NCBI RefSeq assembly: GCF_900110505.1
Contig: NZ_FODZ01000001.1
Coordinates: 581,604-645,603, forward strand
Direction: 5' to 3'
Source: Luteibacter sp. UNC138MFCol5.1
GTDB lineage: Bacteria > Pseudomonadota > Gammaproteobacteria > Xanthomonadales > Rhodanobacteraceae
DNA length: 64,000 nt
Below the pieces are notes generated by a model that was given only the letters and a program-made list of their open reading frames with translations, did no database searches and was not told the origin of the DNA. Numbering within the stretch: position 1 is the first letter of the stretch; each line of letters begins with the position of its first letter. The position numbers and the translations under genes were made by a program. Below are positions 57,140 through 64,000 of this stretch, one piece after another.

Positions 57140-57319
57140 ATGAATCTCCAGATCGAAAAGACCGGGCCGCGCATGTTCGGCCGCCGTCTCGCCTTCGCAC
57201 TCGCCCGTCGCCGCGCCACGGCCGCCGTGCCGGCCAAGCGCACGATCACCGTGCCGCGTTCGCTCGAAGGTGCCGAAAGCCCGGCGAAACCGGTCGATGG
57301 CAAACTCCAGCAGCCATGA
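57140..57319 (+). CDS. Leader ORF 2 in the mgtA 5' region
   Basis: A 59-aa basic protein, MNLQIEKTGPRMFGRRLAFA, with a Pro-containing tail (VPRSLEGAESPAKPVDGK). GAGG lies eight nt before the ATG within the stem described at 57091-57139. Its stop overlaps the start of leader ORF 3 (CCATGA), so the two are translationally coupled. Upstream peptides that control Mg2+ transporter genes are known from Salmonella mgtA and mgtC; sequence similarity to those is not seen. Confidence 0.5.
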   Translation: MNLQIEKTGPRMFGRRLAFALARRRATAAVPAKRTITVPRSLEGAESPAKPVDGKLQQP

Positions 57320-57423
57320 ACTGCGACATAGACAGTACGGCGCGGCCCGAGCCGTCCGCCGTCCCTTTGCATAGCGATACCGAACGTCGGCTTCCCGCCG
57401 GCGCGCCCGCCTTCGGCAGCTAG
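57316..57423 (+). CDS. Leader ORF 3 in the mgtA 5' region
   Basis: A 35-aa frame, MNCDIDSTARPEPSAVPLHS onward, with five prolines. Its ATG overlaps the stop of leader ORF 2. It ends 51 nt before mgtA, shortly before the second stem. Prolines are typical of ribosome-stalling leader peptides, but the role here is inference. Confidence 0.4.
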   Translation: MNCDIDSTARPEPSAVPLHSDTERRLPAGAPAFGS

Positions 57424-57432
57424 CCGCGGGGC

Positions 57433-57473
57433 GCTCGCGCCTGTCCGGACCGCCGTCCGGAAAGGTAGCGAGC
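57433..57473 (+). promoter_or_regulatory. Stem structure at the mgtA ribosome site
   Basis: An inner 6-bp hairpin CCGGAC/GTCCGG (57445-57450, 57455-57460, loop CGCC) is framed by GCTCGC/GCGAGC (57433-57438, 57468-57473). The likely mgtA ribosome site AAAGG (57461-57465) sits in the internal loop between them, and the ATG follows at 57475. It could modulate mgtA initiation. Confidence 0.5.
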
Positions 57474-57474
57474 C

Positions 57475-60102
57475 ATGAAGACCCACACCTCGCAGGCGGC
57501 CGTCGCCGCCCGTACCTACGCCATCGCCAGCGCGGACGCCTACCGTCCCGCGGACGAACTCCTGCGTGCGCTGGACACGCGTCCGGACGGCCTCGACGAG
57601 GCCGCCATCGCCGAGCGCCTGGATCGCGACGGCATCAACGAAGTGGGCCACGAGAAGCCGCCGCACTGGTCGATCCAGCTGCTGCACGCCTTCCGCAACC
57701 CCTTCATCATCGTGTTGCTGGTGCTCGCGGTCGTGCAGCTGGTCACCGAGCCGGACGATCTCACGGGACCTACCATCATCGCGGTGATGGTCGGGATCAG
57801 CGTGCTGCTTTCCTTCACCCAGGAATTCCGTTCGTCGCGCGCCGCGGAGAAGCTCAAGGCGATGGTGCGCAACACGGCGACGGTGACGCGCCGCGCCGAT
57901 GACGGCCATGCGGAGCGCATCGAAGTACCCGTCGAAGAGCTCGTCGCGGGCGACATCGTCCATCTCGGCGCCGGCGACATGGTGCCCGCCGATCTGCGCC
58001 TGCTCGCGGCGAAGGACCTCTTCATCAGCCAGGCGATCCTCACCGGCGAGTCGATTCCGGTGGAGAAGGTCGCGCCGAACGGCGCCGCGACCGCGGACGC
58101 GTCATCGGGCCCGCTCGACCTGCCGACGGTCTGCTACATGGGCACCAACGTGGTGTCGGGTACCGCGACCGCCGTGGTGCTCGCCACCGGCGCGCGCACC
58201 TATCTCGGGTCGCTCGCGCACACGTTGTCGGGCGAGCGCGTGCAGACCAGCTTCGATCGCGGCATCTCGTCGGTGAGCTGGCTGCTGATCCGCTTCATGG
58301 CGGTGATGGTCCCGATCGTCTTCGTGATCAACGGCTTCGACAAGCACGACTGGCTGCAGGCCTTCATGTTCGGCCTCTCCGTCGCGGTGGGCCTGACGCC
58401 CGAGATGCTGCCGCTCATCGTCACCGCCAACCTCGGCAAGGGCGCCATCGCCATGTCGAAGCGCAAGGTGGTGGTGAAGCGCCTGAACGCGATCCAGAAC
58501 TTCGGCGCGATGGACGTGCTGTGCACGGACAAGACCGGCACGCTGACGCTGGACAAGATCGTGCTCGAGCGGCACGTCGACCTCGCCGGCGGCGACTCGG
58601 ACGAAGCGCTCGACTACGGCTACCTCAACAGCCGCTTCCAGACAGGCCTGCGCAACCTGATGGACAAGGCCGTGCTCGCGCATCGCGACCTCGAGCCCAT
58701 GGCGGGGCGCTTCCGCATCGTCGACGAGATCCCGTTCGACTTCCAGCGACGCCGCATGTCGGTGGTGGTGACCGACGGGCAGGGCGAGCAGCTGCTGGTC
58801 TGCAAGGGCGCGGTGGAGGAAATGCTCGCGATCTGCACGGAGGCGCGCACCGGCGATGTCGTCGAGCCGATGACCGACGAGAAGCGCGCGGAGATCCGCG
58901 CGATGACCCGTCGCCTCAACGACGACGGCCTGCGCGTGCTGATCGTCGCGATCCGTCGCGACGCGGCGGCCGACCGTGCGTATGGTGTCGCCGACGAGGC
59001 GGGCCTCACGGCCGTCGGATGCCTCGCCTTCCTCGACCCGCCGAAGGATTCGGCGGCCACGGCCATCCGCGCGCTCCACCACCACGGCGTCGCGGTGAAG
59101 GTCATCACCGGCGACAACGAGGCCGTCACCCGGAAGATCTGCGCCGAAGTGGGCCTCGACGTCGCCTCGTCCGCGCAGGGGCGCGACATCGAACAGCTCG
59201 ACGACGACGCGCTCGACGCCATGGTCGAGACCACGACCGTCTTCGCGAAGATGTCGCCGGTGCAGAAGGCGCGCGTCGTGAAGTCGCTGCAGCGCCGCGG
59301 GCACACCGTCGGCTTCCTCGGCGACGGCATCAACGACGCGCCGGCGCTGCGCGAGGCCGACGTCGGTATTTCGGTCGACACGGCGACGGACATCGCCAAG
59401 GAGTCGGCGGACATCATCCTGCTCGAGAAGAACCTGATGGTGCTGGAGGAGGGCGTGGTGGAAGGCCGCGTCACGTTCGGCAACATCATGAAGTACATCA
59501 AGATGACGGCCAGCTCGAACTTCGGCAACGTGTTCAGCGTGCTGGTGGCGAGCGCGTTCCTGCCGTTCCTGCCGATGCTTCCGCTGCAGATCCTCGTGCA
59601 GAACCTGCTGTACGACCTCTCGCAGCTGTCGATTCCGTTCGATCGCATGGACGAGGAATACCTGCGCGAGCCGCGCAAGTGGGACGCGGGCGACATCGGC
59701 CGCTTCATGGTGTGGATCGGCCCGGTGAGCTCGGTGTTCGACATCACCACCTTCTGGCTCATGTGGCACTACTTCGGCGCGACCGACGTCGCGCACCAGT
59801 CGCTGTTCCAGTCCGGCTGGTTCATCGAGGGCCTGCTCTCGCAGACGCTGGTCGTGCACATGATCCGCACGCGGCGCGTCCCGTTCCTGCGCAGCATGGC
59901 GTCCGCACCGGTGCTCGCGCTGACGGGCGCGATCATGGTGATCGGCGTGCTGATCCCCTATTCGGGCCTGGGCGCGCGTATCGGCATGCATCCGCTGCCG
60001 GGCATCTACTTCGCCTGGCTCGCGCTCACGCTGGTCAGCTACTGCGTGCTGACGCAGGTGGTGAAGACGATCTACATCCGTCGTTACGGCACCTGGTTGT
60101 AG
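57475..60102 (+). CDS. mgtA: Magnesium-translocating P-type ATPase
   Basis: Predicted 875 aa, the usual MgtA length. The phosphorylation site DKTGTLTLDK is preceded by SKRKVVVKRLNAIQNFGAMD, the TGES motif is in ILTGESIPVEK, and the hinge GDGINDAPALREADVGISVD is intact. About ten TM helices flank the cytoplasmic domains. Residues 1-60 form the N-terminal tail with GINEVGHEKPPHWSIQLLHA. It imports Mg2+ under limitation. The long structured leader with small ORFs points to post-initiation control of its expression. Single transporter gene; no mgtC is adjacent. Confidence 0.95.
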   Translation: MKTHTSQAAVAARTYAIASADAYRPADELLRALDTRPDGLDEAAIAERLDRDGINEVGHEKPPHWSIQLLHAFRNPFIIVLLVLAVVQLVTEPDDLTGPTIIAVMVGISVLLSFTQEFRSSRAAEKLKAMVRNTATVTRRADDGHAERIEVPVEELVAGDIVHLGAGDMVPADLRLLAAKDLFISQAILTGESIPVEKVAPNGAATADASSGPLDLPTVCYMGTNVVSGTATAVVLATGARTYLGSLAHTLSGERVQTSFDRGISSVSWLLIRFMAVMVPIVFVINGFDKHDWLQAFMFGLSVAVGLTPEMLPLIVTANLGKGAIAMSKRKVVVKRLNAIQNFGAMDVLCTDKTGTLTLDKIVLERHVDLAGGDSDEALDYGYLNSRFQTGLRNLMDKAVLAHRDLEPMAGRFRIVDEIPFDFQRRRMSVVVTDGQGEQLLVCKGAVEEMLAICTEARTGDVVEPMTDEKRAEIRAMTRRLNDDGLRVLIVAIRRDAAADRAYGVADEAGLTAVGCLAFLDPPKDSAATAIRALHHHGVAVKVITGDNEAVTRKICAEVGLDVASSAQGRDIEQLDDDALDAMVETTTVFAKMSPVQKARVVKSLQRRGHTVGFLGDGINDAPALREADVGISVDTATDIAKESADIILLEKNLMVLEEGVVEGRVTFGNIMKYIKMTASSNFGNVFSVLVASAFLPFLPMLPLQILVQNLLYDLSQLSIPFDRMDEEYLREPRKWDAGDIGRFMVWIGPVSSVFDITTFWLMWHYFGATDVAHQSLFQSGWFIEGLLSQTLVVHMIRTRRVPFLRSMASAPVLALTGAIMVIGVLIPYSGLGARIGMHPLPGIYFAWLALTLVSYCVLTQVVKTIYIRRYGTWL

Positions 60103-60230
60103 CGGCGGGGAAGGCGCGCTCCTACGTCTGCCCGGTCGGGTGCGCTACGGATTCACATGGGCCGCGATGGACATACGTCCATCGCGCGAAAACGTCTCAT
60201 AGGTGCTTCACCAACGAAGGAGACACCGCG

Positions 60231-60710
60231 ATGTTCCGAAAGACCCTTGCCGCCGTCCTGTTCGTGATTCCCGCCGCCGCGTTCGCGCAGACGGCGCCGA
60301 CCGCGCCGCGTTACGTCGACGCGATCGACTGGCCGGCCTCCGAAGCGGGCATGGATCGCTTCTTCAACGCCGAGGTCAAACTCGGTGCCGGCTTCGACAA
60401 GATCTGTGGCGACACGTTCTGCGAAGGCGAATACCCCAACGTCCGCCCGATGCAGCTGCGCTGCTCGGTCGACACCACCAAGGGCACCATGAAGCAGTGC
60501 CTCTGGCTGTTCTCGGGAAGCACCGCTTCCGTCAATGCCAAATCCGGCGCGGTGCAGACCACGGCGAAGCTCTTCAAGTGCAAGCTCCTTCTGGCGAAGG
60601 ACACGCCGGTCGAGTCGTTCTACCAGGTCATGGAAGGCGACGATCCGCTCAACGCCAAGCTGCCGATGACCAACCGGTCGGTTTACGACGGCCTGATGGG
60701 CTGCCTGTAA
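60231..60710 (+). CDS. Small secreted protein of unknown function
   Basis: Predicted 159 aa. Signal peptide MFRKTLAAVLFVIPAAAFAQ is followed by a mature part with six cysteines (GDTFCEGEY, LRCSVDT, KQCLWLF, LFKCKLL, MGCL and ICG), suggesting three disulfides and an export to the periplasm. No family is recognised. AAGGAG lies seven nt before the ATG at 60231. Its distance from mgtA (128 nt) and its own terminator suggest a separate transcript, though readthrough from mgtA cannot be excluded. Confidence 0.75.
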   Translation: MFRKTLAAVLFVIPAAAFAQTAPTAPRYVDAIDWPASEAGMDRFFNAEVKLGAGFDKICGDTFCEGEYPNVRPMQLRCSVDTTKGTMKQCLWLFSGSTASVNAKSGAVQTTAKLFKCKLLLAKDTPVESFYQVMEGDDPLNAKLPMTNRSVYDGLMGCL

Positions 60711-60747
60711 CGTCCTGAAACCGATTGATCGGGTGTTCCGATGATCG

Positions 60748-60781
60748 AAGCGCACGCCGTTCGCCGGCGTGCGCTTTCTTT
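60748..60781 (+). terminator. Rho-independent terminator after the secreted protein gene
   Basis: A 10-bp stem GCGCACGCCG/CGGCGTGCGC (60750-60759, 60765-60774) with loop TTCGC is followed by TTTCTTTC on the plus strand. It separates this gene from the convergent GGDEF gene. Confidence 0.9.
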
Positions 60782-60788
60782 CGCATGC

Positions 60789-62618
60789 TCAGGGGCTTGC
60801 CACCCGGATCGTCGGCACCGGCCGGCCGATCGCAGGCGCGCGTGACGGGATCTGCGTTTCGTTCAGGGTCGCCAGGATCACGCGGTCGCGCCCCTCGTCC
60901 TTGCCGCGATAGAGGGCGTCGTCGGCGACGACCAGGAGGCGATCGAGATCGTGTCCCAGGCGCGCGGTGCACGCGACACCGAAGCTCGCCGTGACGCGCG
61001 CGCTCGACGGCGACCCCGCGGGCGGCACGGCGATCGCGGCGCGAATCAGTTCGGCGCGGCGCATGCCCGCCGATTCATCGGCCCCGGGCAGAAGGATCGC
61101 GAACTCCTCGCCACCCAGACGCCCGAAGACGTCCTCCCCAAGGAGATGGTCGCGGCATTCGGCGACGACGCGCAGGAGCACCCAGTCGCCTTCGGCGTGG
61201 CCGAACGTGTCGTTGATCAGCTTGAAGTGATCGAGATCGAAGAGGATCAGGCACGACGGCCTTCCTGCCTTGCGGGCGGATGCCAGGGCCTGCCCCGCGC
61301 GTTCGACGAAGTGCTGGCGGTTGCTGATGCCGGTCAGGCTGTCGCGACGCGCAAGCCGCATGAAGCGGACCTGCGCGCGCTTGGTGCGGACGAGCCAGAG
61401 CGCGATGGCGGCCACGATCATGAGCAACAGTACGATATAGAGCCGGCTGCTCTCCATCGAACGGCGATCGACTTCGCGTTGCAGGTGCAGGATCTGGTTC
61501 TGCCGGTCGAGGGCGTCGGTCTCCATGCGGCTCGAGGCGACCTGCTGCTTCACCGACTCATAGGCCAGTGCGCGCGCGGTCACGTCGTCGAGATAGCCCT
61601 TGTCCGCCTGCATGTAGCGCTCGAGCCATTGCGTCGCAGCCTCGAAATCGCCGCGTTGCTTCGCCACGAGGTACAGCGTGCGCAGGGCCACCGCGAGTGG
61701 CTCGGAATACTCGCCGGACGACGAACTGGCGACTGCGGCGCGCGCGTATTTCTCGGCGATGTCGAGATGCCCGACCTCGCGATGCGCCTGGCCAAGCAGC
61801 GACTCGACCTGGGAGGTGAGGATCGAGTACTGGATGCCGAGGATCTGCTGGTAGTGCGGTTCAAGCGTCGCGATCGCGACGGCCGGCCTGCCTCGCGCCA
61901 GCGCGCTATCGGCGATGTCCGCGCGCAGTGCATTCGCCACGAGCGATTCGCCGACCGCCGTGCACTCGGCGATCCCCTTCGCAAATCGCGGATCGTCGCC
62001 ATCGACGCGCTTGCCGCGATACAGGGCATGCATCTTAATGAACGACCGCTTGCAGGCGTTTTCACCCGACGGCGTTTCCTGGATGGTCCGGTCCGCGTAT
62101 TCGGCGGCGAGGTCGTACTGCCCCGCGGCGGTGAGCATCTGCGCCGCTTCCGCCAGTCCCTGGTAGCGCGCCTGCGGATCGACGATGTCCGGTAGCGTGT
62201 CGATCAGGTCGGTGAGCCGCGAAAACGCTTCTCGGTAACGGTGGCCGTTGCCGAGGATGTTCACCAGCGTCGCCGTCGCACGGAAACGCAGCGTCTTGTC
62301 GGGCGATCCGCCGATCACGGCTTCGAGCAGGGGTACCGCTTCTTCATAGTTGCCAGCGTACGTGGCCTGCCACGACTGCAGGTATTGGAGGTGCGCGCGT
62401 TGGGCAGGAGTCAGGCTGGCGGCGCCCCGGCCAAGTCGCTCGATCGTCGCCGCGAAGGCGGCATGGGCCGATGTCTTCGTCGCGTCCGCGCCGGCGAGCG
62501 TCGCCGACGCGTCTTCCCCCGGCGCGACCTGCGCCGCCGCCGCACTCACGAACAACGCGCCCGCCAGCGATACGATCGCAAGCCGGAGGTTGCACGCGAA
62601 ACGGAGACGGCGTTTCAC
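60789..62618 (-). CDS. Membrane diguanylate cyclase with TPR-like sensor domain
   Basis: Predicted 609 aa. A signal peptide (residues 1-30) precedes a periplasmic helical repeat domain (TPR-like, about 45-390; for example YNEEAVPLL-type helices), then one TM helix (LYIVLLLMIVAAIALWLV) and a cytoplasmic GGDEF domain with the active motif GRLGGEEFAILLPG and DLDHFKLINDTFGHAEGD. Both key Glu residues are present, so c-di-GMP synthesis is expected. The inhibitory RxxD site is not obvious. Start is GTG at 62618, 9 nt after the borosin precursor stop, so it reads as the third gene of that operon. Confidence 0.9.
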   Translation of the reverse strand: MKRRLRFACNLRLAIVSLAGALFVSAAAAQVAPGEDASATLAGADATKTSAHAAFAATIERLGRGAASLTPAQRAHLQYLQSWQATYAGNYEEAVPLLEAVIGGSPDKTLRFRATATLVNILGNGHRYREAFSRLTDLIDTLPDIVDPQARYQGLAEAAQMLTAAGQYDLAAEYADRTIQETPSGENACKRSFIKMHALYRGKRVDGDDPRFAKGIAECTAVGESLVANALRADIADSALARGRPAVAIATLEPHYQQILGIQYSILTSQVESLLGQAHREVGHLDIAEKYARAAVASSSSGEYSEPLAVALRTLYLVAKQRGDFEAATQWLERYMQADKGYLDDVTARALAYESVKQQVASSRMETDALDRQNQILHLQREVDRRSMESSRLYIVLLLMIVAAIALWLVRTKRAQVRFMRLARRDSLTGISNRQHFVERAGQALASARKAGRPSCLILFDLDHFKLINDTFGHAEGDWVLLRVVAECRDHLLGEDVFGRLGGEEFAILLPGADESAGMRRAELIRAAIAVPPAGSPSSARVTASFGVACTARLGHDLDRLLVVADDALYRGKDEGRDRVILATLNETQIPSRAPAIGRPVPTIRVASP

Positions 62619-62627
62619 GGCGGAAGA

Positions 62628-62897
62628 TCAGGCGGTATGGCGACGCAGGCGCACGGACGCCTCTTCGTCGTCCTCCTGGTCCTGCTGCTCCTCGGGTTCG
62701 TCTTCCATCAGGATGGCGTAGAAGACACCCGGCGCGATGCTGTGACGCAGCGCGAGGGCATCACCGGAAACGATCGCCTGCGCGGCGTCGTCTTCGACGG
62801 CCGCATCGGCGAGCTCGCGGGCAAGGTGGTCCGGAGTGGCCGTGCGCAGACTGGCGTCCGCGCCCATGCGCTCCAGAAAATCGATGACGTTCGACAT
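62628..62897 (-). CDS. Candidate split-borosin precursor peptide
   Basis: Predicted 89 aa. MSNVIDFLERMGADASLRTA and the following helix (HLARELADAAVEDDAAQAIV, then SGDALALRHS) resemble the leader region of split borosin precursors, in which a short helical domain binds the methyltransferase (pattern F..LG.DA.L ... AI..GD...L). The stretch GVFYAILME (residues 57-65) is a hydrophobic candidate core; an acidic segment (EDEPEEQQDQEDDEEA) and a basic tail follow. AAGGGG precedes the ATG at 62897. It lies 89 nt after the methyltransferase. Which residues are methylated is unknown. Confidence 0.7.
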   Translation of the reverse strand: MSNVIDFLERMGADASLRTATPDHLARELADAAVEDDAAQAIVSGDALALRHSIAPGVFYAILMEDEPEEQQDQEDDEEASVRLRRHTA

Positions 62898-62986
62898 GGC
62901 ATTCCCCTTTGGGTGCGCCGACCGCCCCCTGCGGCCCGCGCGCTTTCCGATCATAGCGCGCCTTGCCTCCGCTCGCAGTGAAGGGG

Positions 62987-63781
62987 TCACCCTGGGCCGT
63001 CGATGGCCGCCAGGCGCGCGCGGATGTCGGGATCGGACGCGAGTACACGGCACGGCGGGATGGCCAGGGTCTCCGCCATCCCGAGCGGCGTCCCGGGCAG
63101 GGCGGAAAGCGGAATGTGCTCGATCCGCGGCCGTTCGAAGGGCAGGGTGGGGGCCCGGTAGACGATCGCCCGGTGGTCCCGCGGGTAGTCGCGTGCGAGC
63201 ACGTCCACGAGGATCCCCAGACGGCGCGGGTCCGTGTCGAAACGCCCTTCGCCGAGATCCCCGGTCAGCCCGACCTGCCACAGGATCAGCCAGGCCGCGG
63301 TGTCGACGACCCGGCGGTGGAGCATGAACTGGGTGGCCCCGTAGTGCTGGCACCCGACGCGACCCGGGTCGAGGCCGAGGTCCGCGTACAGGCAATCCTC
63401 CGACGAGACGCCCGGCTCCATCAGTGCATCGAAACCCTCGGCGCGTGCCCGCGCGATCGCATCGTGCGGCGCCTGGGCGAACACCCCAGGATGCCCGTAG
63501 AACACCCCGCAGACGCGTCGTCCGGCACGAACCTCCGCGAGCATGACGTCCGCCATCTCACGATAGGTTTCGCCGCGCGGCTTTCCCTCGGCATAGAGCG
63601 GCTGCAGGCTGCGAACGTCGGCGTGCATCCGCCGCACCCAGGCTTCCACGACACCGTCGGACACGCCGACGAACACGACGTCGGCCGATGCGATGTGGCT
63701 CCGCGCCAGCGGCGTCAGATGCGAGCCCAGCGTCATGCCAAGGCCGACGCAGGCCAGCATGCCGCGTTGCGATTCCGTCAT
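62987..63781 (-). CDS. Borosin-type peptide backbone alpha-N-methyltransferase
   Basis: Predicted 264 aa SAM-dependent enzyme of the tetrapyrrole-methylase fold. AGRRVCGVFYGHPGVFAQAP, the SSEDCLYADLGLDPG block and the GKPRGETYREMADVMLAEVR segment match the OphMA/borosin N-methyltransferases almost motif for motif; Arg69 and Tyr73 in that last segment correspond to residues known to be catalytic there. Here the enzyme is free-standing, not fused to its substrate, as in split borosins. It would iteratively N-methylate backbone amides in the precursor encoded just downstream. ATG at 63781 is preceded by GGGGG. Confidence 0.88.
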   Translation of the reverse strand: MTESQRGMLACVGLGMTLGSHLTPLARSHIASADVVFVGVSDGVVEAWVRRMHADVRSLQPLYAEGKPRGETYREMADVMLAEVRAGRRVCGVFYGHPGVFAQAPHDAIARARAEGFDALMEPGVSSEDCLYADLGLDPGRVGCQHYGATQFMLHRRVVDTAAWLILWQVGLTGDLGEGRFDTDPRRLGILVDVLARDYPRDHRAIVYRAPTLPFERPRIEHIPLSALPGTPLGMAETLAIPPCRVLASDPDIRARLAAIDGPG

Positions 63782-63840
63782 TCGTTACCCCCAAACCCCG
63801 TCCGGGCAATGGTAGCGCAGGGTTGCGGAGGCCCGCCGGC

Positions 63841-64000
63841 GCGCACCCGGGCGCGATGCTTTCCTGGAAGGTGGTCGCGACGCCGATCGCGGCCAGGTCC
63901 GCTCCAACGGAGGCAGGTTGGAGCGCACCTGGGCGCGATGCTTTTCGTGGAAGGTGGTCGCGACGTCCAATCGCGGCCAGGTCCGCTCCAACGAAGGCGG
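63841..64000. repeat. 82-bp tandem repeat, about two copies, at the window end
   Basis: The unit GCGCACCNGGGCGCGATGCT... starts at 63841 and again at 63923, a period of 82 bp, and copy two runs off the window. Copy edges also form an imperfect palindrome: TTGGAGCG[C/G]ACCTGG opens it and its near-complement CCAGGTCCGCTCCAA closes it. The unit resembles the element ending near 32606. The rest of 63782-63840 shows no gene. Confidence 0.75.

Noticed and set aside
57060..57140. M-box (Mg2+) riboswitch upstream of mgtA
   Set aside because: The conserved M-box blocks are not visible; the element is a simple long stem covering a ribosome site instead.

Overview
The window is about 67% GC, densely coded, with short intergenic gaps, frequent ATGA start/stop overlaps and several GTG/TTG starts. 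Gene content (monomeric isocitrate dehydrogenase, cytochrome c5-type and P460-type cytochromes, Nu-class GST, long-form QueF, membrane PQQ glucose dehydrogenase, MdtABC-type efflux, a DipZ-like thioredoxin) and GTGGGAGC-type intergenic palindromes suggest a gammaproteobacterium of the Xanthomonadales, most like Rhodanobacteraceae (Luteibacter/Dyella). The taxon is inferred from gene content, not from a marker gene.

Layout. 1-5.8 kb: a tandem pair of exported metzincin-like proteases (the first cut by the window edge), a Nu-class GST, an outer-membrane barrel and an M61 peptidase. 5.9-12.2 kb: a membrane LytTR regulator, tRNA-Arg(CCG), a P460 cytochrome, Ohr, a coupled thioredoxin/response regulator/histidine kinase operon with two RstA-box-like sites, and a D-cysteine desulfhydrase-type enzyme. 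12.3-16.5 kb: small stress proteins (DUF1328, CsbD), an Ala/Pro-rich lipoprotein, QueF, a MerR/aldo-keto reductase operon behind a textbook MerR promoter, and a thioesterase. 16.6-20.8 kb: nrdA-nrdB behind a cobalamin riboswitch. 20.8-28.7 kb: hybrid kinase, SDR, DUF2501 protein, GH78 rhamnosidase, acyl-CoA ligase. 28.8-38.5 kb: PQQ glucose dehydrogenase, MFS carrier, gluconokinase, threonine aldolase, lipoprotein amidase, ZapE, hydrolase, AcpH and a cytochrome c. 38.8-46.6 kb: an MdtABC-like RND operon with an intrinsic hairpin between the two permeases. 46.8-51.4 kb: monomeric Icd, an aldo-keto reductase, a 60-codon ORF with a strong ribosome site, and a LysR regulator.

51.6-56.9 kb is the clearest accessory island: four tandem paralogs of an unrecognised ~158-aa family, partly of lower GC, translationally coupled to a mosaic 737-aa protein with a glycine-zipper segment, then a coiled-coil/TM protein. 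It looks like an effector or toxin with amplified partner/immunity genes, but no function can be assigned.

56.9-60.7 kb holds an MgtA Mg2+ ATPase behind a ~560-nt leader with three short ORFs and two stem structures that sequester or flank ribosome sites; a small secreted protein follows. 60.8-63.8 kb, on the minus strand, reads as an operon: a stand-alone borosin-type peptide backbone N-methyltransferase, an 89-aa candidate precursor, and a membrane GGDEF cyclase starting 9 nt after the precursor. This split borosin RiPP locus is the most notable biosynthetic system seen. The window ends in an 82-bp tandem repeat.
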